A stretch of 55,871 nucleotides of DNA, from contig JAQCIK010000014.1 in assembly GCA_027592035.1 (NCBI GenBank), positions 1-55,871 of the forward strand. Direction: 5' to 3'. The stretch's first letter is position 1. Each line of letters starts with the position of its first letter. Both the position numbers and the translations under genes were made by a program. The notes under the pieces were generated by a model. The model was not told the DNA's origin. It saw only the letters and a list, made by a program, of their open reading frames with translations, and did no database searches. This document shows, piece after piece, positions 49,583 through 55,871 of this stretch. Origin of the DNA: Casp-actino8 sp001510455 (GTDB lineage Bacteria; Actinomycetota; Acidimicrobiia; Acidimicrobiales; Ilumatobacteraceae).

Positions 49583-52141
49583 TCAGACGAAGAACCCGCG
49601 CAAGGCTGCAGCCATCTGATCGCGCACCGGCCTTCCAGACGGAAGCACGTCGACCATGCCGACCGACGTATGGGTGTGTCCACGGGCCTGGATGTGCTGC
49701 ACCGGCACACCGGCCGCCTTCAGTGCTGCGGCGTAAGCATCACCCTCGTCACGCAGCGGGTCGTACTGACCGGTGACGACGACAGCCGGTGGCAAATTCG
49801 CCAGAGATTCGGCGAGGAGCGGGGAGGCCTTCGGATGCGACCGATCCGACGGATCGGCGTAGTGATCCCAGAACCAGTCCATCAACGACTTCGTGAGTAC
49901 ATAGCCCTCGGCGTTCTCGCGCTTCGACGAGTACTCCTTCGATCCGTCGACGGCCGGCGTGAGGAGCAACTGTCCCTTGAGTGACGGCCCGCCGTTGTCC
50001 CGTGCTAGTTGCGCGGCCACCGCGGCCACGTTGCCGCCGGCGCTCCATCCGGCCACAGCGAGACGCGTCGGATCACCACCAAGCGACGCCGCATTCGCTG
50101 CCACCCACTGAAGTGCGGCAAAGGAGTCGTCGGCCGCGGCCGGGAAACGATGCTCGGGCGCGTGCCGATAGTTCACCGACACGATCACAACGTTCGACTT
50201 CACACACAGTTCGCGGCACAGAGGATCGTCCGAAGTGTGACTGCCGATGACCCAACCGCCACCGTGGTAGTAGACGACCACTGGGTGCGGTCCTGGTGTG
50301 GGCGGACGGTAGAGCCGGTACTCGATGGGGCCGTCGGCGCCGGGAAGCATCCCGTCGATGATCTCCCCCACCTCAGGTCCGGGAGGCCGAACAGCTGACG
50401 ACATCTCCATGAACATGCGCGCGTCCGGCGGCGACATCGATTCGATGGGCGGCAGGTTCAGCATGGCCATGGCGTCGAGAAGCATTTCGACGTCGGGCTG
50501 GATCTCACGCACCAAACCGTCGTTCGTCGACGACTTGCCCGAGCCCGCCAGTTCGAAACCGAGATAATCGCGTTCGCGTACCTCATCGCAGATCCTGCGG
50601 TAGCGGCCTACTCCACCGATGTACGGGAAGAGCACTCGCGGTTTGCCTGGAACGTTGGCTCCCATGTACCACGAGTTGGTGTCCTGGAAAAGTGTGATGT
50701 CGGCACAATCGGCGCAATGCTGACGCCACCCTTCTTCGGCCATCGCCGTGGGTTCGATGGTGTCGAGGCCCTTCGCACGCATATCGATCAACGTGTCGCG
50801 GATCCATTCCACGTGCTGCTCGATCGACACCATCATGTTCGACAGCACCGATGGGCTGCCCGGTCCGGTGATCATGTACAAGTTGGGGAATCCCACCGAC
50901 GTGAGACCGAGATACGTGAGCGGTCCGTTCTCCCATTTCTGCTTGAGGGTGAGCCCATCCTTGCCAGTGATGTCGACCGCGACGATCGCTCCGGTCATGG
51001 CGTCGAATCCCGTTGCGTAGACGATCGAGTCGAATTCTTTGGACTCGTCACCGAAGTCGATACCGGTCTCAGTGATCGACCGAATGGACTTGGTGTTCAG
51101 ATCGACCAGTCGCACGTGAGGCAGATTGAACGTCTGGTAGTAGTTCGTGTCCATGCACGGCCGCTTCGTTCCGTACGGATAGCCGCGTGGGCTGAGGAGT
51201 TCAGCAGTCTCGGGATCCTTCACGACCGAGCGAACCTTCGATCGCACGAACTCGGCCACCACTTCGTTCGCGTCGCGACTGGTTCCGGCGTCCATGAACG
51301 TGGCTCCGACCGACAACAACTCACCGCGCTGCCACGACTGCTCGAGCAGAGCATTGGCCTCGTCACGCGGGGTGGCGAGCGCCGAGAAGGTCGACGGAGG
51401 AATCGGCACACCCGAGTACGACAGTCGCGCTTCGTCTTCGTAGGTCGCGCGGTCGGCCTTCAATCGAGCCACTCGATCGGCTGGTTGCGGACCGTTCAAC
51501 GCCGGTACCGAGAAGTTGGGAGTGCGCTGGAAGATCACGAGTTCCTTCGCCTGTTCGGCGATGTGGGGGATCGACTGAATGGCCGACGAACCGGTGCCGA
51601 TCACCGCCACTCGCTGGCCAGTGAAGTCGACACCTTCGTGAGGCCAGCGGCCGGTCACGTACACCGGGCCCTGGTATCGATCGGTGCCGGCGATATCGGG
51701 ATCCTTGGGAACGGACAGGCACCCCGTGGCCATGACGTAGTGACGACACGTGATCGTCTCCCCCGTCGAGGTGCGCACGTGCCACCGTTTGGCAACCTCG
51801 TCCCATTCCGCACTCTCGACCTTCACTTCGAAGTCGATACCCGAATACAGATCGTGCTTCTTCGCCACGAACTGCGCATACTCGAGGATCTCGGGCTGGG
51901 CGGCGTGCTTTTCCGACCAGGTCCACTGCTCGTGCAACTCCGGGTCCCAGGTGTACTGGTAGTCGGTCGTGGCGATGTCGCAACGCGCGCCTGGGTATCG
52001 ATTCCAGTACCAGGTTCCGCCTACGTCCTTGCCGGTCTCGAGTACCCGCGACGAGAAGCCATGCTCGCGCAGTTCGTGGAGCAAGTACATCCCGGCGAAT
52101 CCGGCTCCCACCACCACGACGTCGACATCGTTCTCGGCCAT
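49583..52141 (-). CDS. Baeyer-Villiger-type monooxygenase fused to HSL-family esterase
   Basis: 852 residues in two parts. 1-530 is a BVMO-like flavoprotein: FAD motif GAGFAG (12-17), GGTWYWNRYPGARCD (41-55) and NADPH motif IGTGSSAIQS (181-190). The fingerprint is altered: Y156-x-G158 and RWP (165-167) are present, but the fingerprint His is Val162. About 560-852 is a hormone-sensitive-lipase-type hydrolase with HGGGW (626-630), GWSAGG (Ser700), YDPLRDEG and the His in GHTHTS. A ketone could be oxidised to an ester and cleaved in one protein. ATG 52141 is used; ATG 52162 is an alternative. Confidence 0.9.
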   Translation of the reverse strand: MAENDVDVVVVGAGFAGMYLLHELREHGFSSRVLETGKDVGGTWYWNRYPGARCDIATTDYQYTWDPELHEQWTWSEKHAAQPEILEYAQFVAKKHDLYSGIDFEVKVESAEWDEVAKRWHVRTSTGETITCRHYVMATGCLSVPKDPDIAGTDRYQGPVYVTGRWPHEGVDFTGQRVAVIGTGSSAIQSIPHIAEQAKELVIFQRTPNFSVPALNGPQPADRVARLKADRATYEDEARLSYSGVPIPPSTFSALATPRDEANALLEQSWQRGELLSVGATFMDAGTSRDANEVVAEFVRSKVRSVVKDPETAELLSPRGYPYGTKRPCMDTNYYQTFNLPHVRLVDLNTKSIRSITETGIDFGDESKEFDSIVYATGFDAMTGAIVAVDITGKDGLTLKQKWENGPLTYLGLTSVGFPNLYMITGPGSPSVLSNMMVSIEQHVEWIRDTLIDMRAKGLDTIEPTAMAEEGWRQHCADCADITLFQDTNSWYMGANVPGKPRVLFPYIGGVGRYRRICDEVRERDYLGFELAGSGKSSTNDGLVREIQPDVEMLLDAMAMLNLPPIESMSPPDARMFMEMSSAVRPPGPEVGEIIDGMLPGADGPIEYRLYRPPTPGPHPVVVYYHGGGWVIGSHTSDDPLCRELCVKSNVVIVSVNYRHAPEHRFPAAADDSFAALQWVAANAASLGGDPTRLAVAGWSAGGNVAAVAAQLARDNGGPSLKGQLLLTPAVDGSKEYSSKRENAEGYVLTKSLMDWFWDHYADPSDRSHPKASPLLAESLANLPPAVVVTGQYDPLRDEGDAYAAALKAAGVPVQHIQARGHTHTSVGMVDVLPSGRPVRDQMAAALRGFFV

Positions 52142-52246
52142 ACCCCTCGTACCCCCTGTCATCGGTCCCCCGACCGGCGACAGGACGAGTTTCGCAGATC
52201 GACCCCGCTCACTCAATGTCGACCCGGGACGGCGAGACGCCCTGGC

Positions 52247-52651
52247 TCAGACGGCGCCGGTGCGATTGTCGATGTGGGTCTCGATCAGTTCGACCACGTA
52301 GCCGTCGAGATCGATCACGAAGGCCACGGTCACCGGCCAGCGTTCGAGGCGGGTGGGCTCCATCTGGGAGGTCGCGCCGGCGGCGATGCACCGGTCGTAG
52401 ATCTCCTGGCAGTCGTCCACGTTCATGTAGATCTTCCAGAGGGCGAATCCGTGGTCGATCGGCTGACGTCCTTCGTAGCGTTCGGCGAGCTGCAGTCGCC
52501 CACCCCCTTTGTCGGCCGCCAGAACGATCTCGTGCACGTCCGGTATCTCGGTGCGGCTCTGCACCTTGAGTCCGACCGCCTCGGTGTAGAAGCGTTCCGA
52601 TCTCTCGATGTCCTCGACGTAGATGCAGTACTGCCCGACGGTGGTCGCCAT
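52247..52651 (-). CDS. glyoxalase/VOC-fold protein
   Basis: 134 residues of a single-unit VOC protein. VGQYCIYVEDIERSERFYTEAVGLKVQSR starts the first beta-alpha-beta-beta-beta module and DLDGYVVELIETHID ends the second, with a Glu where a metal ligand is expected. It resembles glyoxalase I-like proteins, including the conserved WKIYMNVDD segment. It may isomerise, cleave or simply bind its ligand. GAGGAGAG upstream of ATG 52651 is a good ribosome site. It lies between the amidohydrolases and the BVMO-esterase. Confidence 0.83.
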   Translation of the reverse strand: MATTVGQYCIYVEDIERSERFYTEAVGLKVQSRTEIPDVHEIVLAADKGGGRLQLAERYEGRQPIDHGFALWKIYMNVDDCQEIYDRCIAAGATSQMEPTRLERWPVTVAFVIDLDGYVVELIETHIDNRTGAV

Positions 52652-52681
52652 GTCTCTCCTCGTGGATTCGGTCGAATGGGG

Positions 52682-54016
52682 TCAGAACGGATGGAGTGGG
52701 AAGTCGTGGCCGGTCAACCAGTGCCGACCGACTTCTTTGGCCGAAGCCCAACGAGCGACCAGATCGTCTTCGGTTCGCTCGTCGGTGAGCTGTCCGAGAT
52801 CGGTCGGACGATGTCCGATTCGTTCGGCGAGCGGCTTGAGCGCATCCACATCGAATCCGAACACTTCGGCCGCCGACTCACCGAGCATGCGACGCGTCTC
52901 GTGCACCGGGATGTCGTGGAACGTCGACTTCAAGGCCTCGAAGGTCGCCGGCCAGGTTCCTTCCGGATGCGGGAAGTCGGTTCCCCACAACATGTTGTCG
53001 ATTCCGATCTCGTAACGCATGCCGAGTTCACGACGCTTCACGTTGGCGAGTCCGGTGAAACAGTTGCGATCGACGATCTCGCTCGGGAGCATGTCGACCT
53101 TGCCGGTGAAGGCGCCCTTGCCCAGTTTCTCGGCACCCTTTTGCCCCATCCAGAGTCGATCCCACGACCAGAGAAGTTGAGGCAGCCACCAGCAACCACC
53201 TTCGGTCGCGCAGAACTTCAGACCCGGAAAACGCGTGAAGACGCCCGACCACAACATGAACCACATGGGACGAGCCGGGAACCACGTCACTTCGGTCACG
53301 TAGATGCCGAGGTGATCGCCGTACAGATCGCGCTCGGCCGAGCCCGAGTGGGTGACGATCGGCATCTGGTATTCCTCACAACGCGCCCACACCGGGTCGT
53401 ACTTGCGATCGTGATACGGCGCCTGATTGCACCACCGAGCAGGAATCATCACCGCGCCGAGTCCGTGCTCTTTCGCCCAATCGATCTCGGCCAGTACGTC
53501 GTCGAGCTCACCCGTGATCGGGACGAGCGCCACACCACAGCGACGGCCCGGGCTCGTGGCGACCAGTTCACTCAACCAACGATTGTGCGCCTTCGACCCG
53601 GCCAGACCGAGTTCGGGATCGAGATCACCCGACAGCCCGAGTCCGGCCCCGAACGGAACCGCCGTGCGACTCTCGACCGCATCGGCATCGGGGTACACCA
53701 CTTCGGCCGCAACACCGTCGGCATCGAGTGTGAGGTCGCGGCGGTCGGCATCCCAGCCGCCGGCGAGCTCTTCACCGTGCTCGTCGAACCAGTTCTGCGC
53801 GAACTTCGAGTCACGCACCCCGAGCTTCGTCGACGCCTCGATGAGTTCTTGCTGTTGCAGGAGGAACTCGTCGAGTTGCGGCCAGTACTTCTTCTCGAGG
53901 TACGTGCGGTACTGAGCCGTCGGCAGTCCGGCGTGGCTGTCGGCCGCGATGATCACGTACGGATCGTTGGTGGAACCGTGGTCGACGGTCGTGGGTCGAT
54001 TCTCGGTGACGGTCAT
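52682..54016 (-). CDS. amidohydrolase 2 (COG2159-type) protein, first tandem copy
   Basis: 444 residues of a TIM-barrel metal-dependent hydrolase. The first metal motif is D-S-H-A-G (AADSHAG) rather than the classical H-x-H. PIVTHSGS gives a further His, and IDNMLWGTDFPHPEGTW the final Asp. Family members decarboxylate or hydrolyse aromatic and cyclic acids (ACMSD-like). A very good AGGAGG lies ahead of ATG 54016; the longer frame is not family-like. It begins 10 bases after the stop of its paralogue, so both are co-translated. Confidence 0.87.
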   Translation of the reverse strand: MTVTENRPTTVDHGSTNDPYVIIAADSHAGLPTAQYRTYLEKKYWPQLDEFLLQQQELIEASTKLGVRDSKFAQNWFDEHGEELAGGWDADRRDLTLDADGVAAEVVYPDADAVESRTAVPFGAGLGLSGDLDPELGLAGSKAHNRWLSELVATSPGRRCGVALVPITGELDDVLAEIDWAKEHGLGAVMIPARWCNQAPYHDRKYDPVWARCEEYQMPIVTHSGSAERDLYGDHLGIYVTEVTWFPARPMWFMLWSGVFTRFPGLKFCATEGGCWWLPQLLWSWDRLWMGQKGAEKLGKGAFTGKVDMLPSEIVDRNCFTGLANVKRRELGMRYEIGIDNMLWGTDFPHPEGTWPATFEALKSTFHDIPVHETRRMLGESAAEVFGFDVDALKPLAERIGHRPTDLGQLTDERTEDDLVARWASAKEVGRHWLTGHDFPLHPF

Positions 54017-54026
54017 GATGAACCTC

Positions 54027-55283
54027 CTAAGCCGCGTTCTGCGGAGCGAATGCCGGACACTTGTAGGCCTCGAGTGGAATTTCGGCTCGATCGACCAGTT
54101 GATGCACGTCGGCCACTTTCGGGCCGTATTGCGCGGCCACCGGCGCCAACGCGTCGAGATCGAAGCCGTAGAGCCGGGCGGCGTTTCCACCCACCATCAT
54201 CGCCGTTTCGTCGACCGAGACCGGACCGAAGGCGAGTCGAAGTGCCAATTCGGAGTACGGAGTACTCGCCTCCTTGTGCGGGTAGTCACTCCCCCACATG
54301 ATGCGATCGATACCGACCTCGTGACGCAACAGCACTTCACTCGGACGAATGAAACTGGCACCGATGTTGCACTGCCGAGCCCAGTATTCACTCGGCTTGG
54401 CCGACAGTCCGGTCACGATGGCTCGGCCCCATTCGGCTTCCTGCGAACCGGTGGCGGTGGCCATACGGTCGAAGAAGAAGTCGAGGCGCTTCAACTCATC
54501 GGGCACCCAGGCCGTGCCCTGTTCGGTGAACACGAGTTGCAGATTCGGATGACGATCGAGCGCTCCACCGACGATGAGATGGGTGAGAGCACGATGGGCG
54601 AACCACGACACCTCGAGCATGAAGATCACGGCATCGATGTCGTCGGGACCCATCGGCGGAGATGCCGAGCCCGTGTGATGGTTGAGCGGCATACCGAGTT
54701 CGTCACAGACCTGCCAGAGCGGTTCGTAGTACGACTCGTACAACTGCGGCGCCTCGCCACCCGGAGGGGTTCCGGGAAGCAACACACCTCCACGCAAACC
54801 GTTCTCGCGCGCCCATTTCACCTCGGCGACGGTCGCGTCCATGTCGAGCATGTTGATCTGCGCCACGCCGGCCCGACGGCCAGGAGTCTCGTTGCAGAAG
54901 TCGGCGAGCCAACGGTTGTGAGCGCGCAGTCCGGCCCAACGGCGTTCGGCGTCGGCTTTCGTCATGGCCGGCGGTTGCGTGGTCAGTGACGACTTGGGGT
55001 AGAACGGCGGCACCGTGTTGGGGAAGATCACCTCAGCGACGATTCCGTCCTGCAGAAGATCGCCGTCCCGCCGCGCCGAGTTCCAGTTCCGGGGTCCGAG
55101 ATCACCTTCGAGATCGGGATACGGATTCTCGAATGTGGCGGCCCAGTCGTCGAAGTCGTCCAGCCATTTCCTCTCGAGGTACGGCCGATAGTCCGGAATG
55201 TCTCCTCCGGCGTGCCCGTCCGACGACACCACGATGTATCGATCGTCTCCTGCGGCATCGGTGACCACGGCTGGTCTTGTCAC
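54027..55283 (-). CDS. amidohydrolase 2 (COG2159-type) protein, second tandem copy
   Basis: About 418 residues. It shares the architecture of the adjacent copy: D-G-H-A-G near the N-terminus (VSSDGHAGG), PLNHHTGSASPP in the middle and IDRIMWGSDYPHKEAST near the end. RAHNRWLADFCNETPGRRAGVAQ corresponds to KAHNRWLSELVATSPGRRCGVAL in the neighbour. The two could form a heteromer or act on successive substrates. GTG 55283, preceded by AGAGGGGG, is preferred over GTG 55316. It is first in the minus-strand operon and divergent from the SDR gene. Confidence 0.86.
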   Translation of the reverse strand: MTRPAVVTDAAGDDRYIVVSSDGHAGGDIPDYRPYLERKWLDDFDDWAATFENPYPDLEGDLGPRNWNSARRDGDLLQDGIVAEVIFPNTVPPFYPKSSLTTQPPAMTKADAERRWAGLRAHNRWLADFCNETPGRRAGVAQINMLDMDATVAEVKWARENGLRGGVLLPGTPPGGEAPQLYESYYEPLWQVCDELGMPLNHHTGSASPPMGPDDIDAVIFMLEVSWFAHRALTHLIVGGALDRHPNLQLVFTEQGTAWVPDELKRLDFFFDRMATATGSQEAEWGRAIVTGLSAKPSEYWARQCNIGASFIRPSEVLLRHEVGIDRIMWGSDYPHKEASTPYSELALRLAFGPVSVDETAMMVGGNAARLYGFDLDALAPVAAQYGPKVADVHQLVDRAEIPLEAYKCPAFAPQNAA

Positions 55284-55359
55284 GACGAGAACCCCCTCTT
55301 CGTTCGTACACGACACGATGACCGTACCAGTCGTGGGGACGAGCGAAAAGGTCCACTGC

Positions 55360-55365
55360 TAGGTT
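55360..55365 (+). promoter_or_regulatory. candidate -10 box of the SDR gene
   Basis: TAGGTT lies about 38 bases before GTG 55404, giving a short leader that carries GGAGGG. Confidence 0.35.
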
Positions 55366-55403
55366 CGCCACGAACCGATGACGTTCACCCGATGGAGGGA
55401 CTC

Positions 55404-55871
55404 GTGAAAGAACTGAAGGATCGTGTCGCCGTGGTGACCGGGGGTGCCGGCGGAATCGGACGGGCCATGGTCGAACGCTTCCTCGACGAGGGCATGAAAG
55501 TCGTCGTCGCCGACATCGACGAGACCCTGCTCGCCACGGCCGTCGCCGAACTCGCGACGAAGGGTGGTGACGTCATCGGCGTCCCGACCGACGTATCGCG
55601 TCTCGAATCGGTCGAAGCCCTGCGCGACCGGACCCTCGAGACCTTCGGCGGAGTGCACGTGGTGTGCAACAACGCCGGAGTGGCGTCAGGCGCCTACGGA
55701 CGTATCTGGGAACACGAGGTGAACGACTGGCGATTCGCCTTCAGCGTGCACGTGTACGGCGTGATCAACGGCATCAAGGCCTTCGTTCCCACCATGCTCG
55801 ACCGAGGCGACGAGGGTCATGTGATCAACACCTCGTCCCACAACGGAGGATTCGCCCCCATCGCGTCGAGC
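55404..55871 (+). CDS. short-chain dehydrogenase/reductase (3' truncated by window)
   Basis: The frame is open to the right edge. The first 156 residues show a classical SDR: VAVVTGGAGGIGRAM (TGxxxGxG coenzyme motif), VVVADID with the Asp that favours NAD(H), VVCNNAGVASGAYG (NNAG), and NTSSHNGGF with the first catalytic Ser. The catalytic Tyr-x3-Lys lies outside the window. GTG 55404 is favoured because GGAGGG sits five bases upstream; ATG 55392 would add four residues. It is divergent from the amidohydrolase-BVMO operon and may belong to the same pathway. Confidence 0.88.
   Translation, partial: MKELKDRVAVVTGGAGGIGRAMVERFLDEGMKVVVADIDETLLATAVAELATKGGDVIGVPTDVSRLESVEALRDRTLETFGGVHVVCNNAGVASGAYGRIWEHEVNDWRFAFSVHVYGVINGIKAFVPTMLDRGDEGHVINTSSHNGGFAPIASS

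Noticed and set aside
50717..54301. 1194-codon open frame on the plus strand
   Set aside because: It lies antisense to the BVMO-esterase, VOC and amidohydrolase genes, all of which have clear family motifs. The translation is rich in His, Arg, Val and Asp with no recognisable domain. Long antisense frames are expected where the third codon position is GC-rich.

Overview
The window is GC-rich and almost fully coding, with many GTG starts. It carries two F420-type luciferase-like oxidoreductases, two cytochromes P450, several acyl-CoA enzymes and a heliorhodopsin. This content suggests an actinobacterium, most likely an Acidimicrobiia (Ilumatobacter-like, aquatic). That placement is inferred from gene content only. 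No rRNA, tRNA, CRISPR array, insertion sequence or prophage gene was seen, and no gene-free stretch exceeds 300 bases.

Layout. 1-7.8 kb: the 3' end of a secreted subtilase with cell-wall-binding repeats; a nitroreductase and a PPOX-like protein divergent from a 1-Cys peroxiredoxin; a LolD/MacB-type ABC exporter; a Nei-like glycosylase that lacks its catalytic residues. 7.8-13.2 kb: Nudix, Tag glycosylase, TauD-type dioxygenase, MFS transporter, second Nudix and zinc alcohol dehydrogenase. 13.2-18.0 kb: a GntR-headed ring-cleavage operon (FAH hydrolase, extradiol dioxygenase, FAD hydroxylase) divergent from a PhyH dioxygenase. 18.0-22.9 kb: MOSC protein, acyl-CoA dehydrogenase, P450 and acyl-CoA synthetase, resembling steroid or fatty-acid side-chain catabolism. 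23.0-27.1 kb: a lipoprotein hydrolase divergent from a lipoprotein rhodanese whose promoter carries a CsoR/CstR-like palindrome; then pirin, hydrolase and NTF2-like genes. 27.1-31.7 kb: heliorhodopsin divergent from an SdsA-type alkylsulfatase, then aldehyde dehydrogenase and DoxX. 31.7-37.3 kb: an operon of acyl-CoA synthetase, SRPBCC, GH78 rhamnosidase, TetR and SnoaL-like genes.

37.4-43.0 kb holds the most unusual block: four genes overlapping end to end. They encode a Cas4/AddB-like Fe-S nuclease, an unrecognised 494-residue protein, an SF1 (Upf1/Dna2-like) helicase, and a TM0106-type protein with a second Cas4-like nuclease plus a DEDD exonuclease domain. It is a strong candidate for an undescribed DNA-processing, repair or defence system.

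43.0-49.6 kb: a P450, then two divergent catabolic operons (hydrolase-hydratase-LLM and LLM-TetR-acyl-CoA dehydrogenase) around a near-perfect 26-bp palindrome. 49.6-55.9 kb: a Baeyer-Villiger monooxygenase fused to an HSL-type esterase, a glyoxalase-like protein, tandem amidohydrolases, and an SDR cut by the window end.

A recurrent theme is a TANNNT -10 box 6-8 nt before the start codon at 15 transcription-unit heads. This predicts leaderless mRNAs and was used here to choose several starts.
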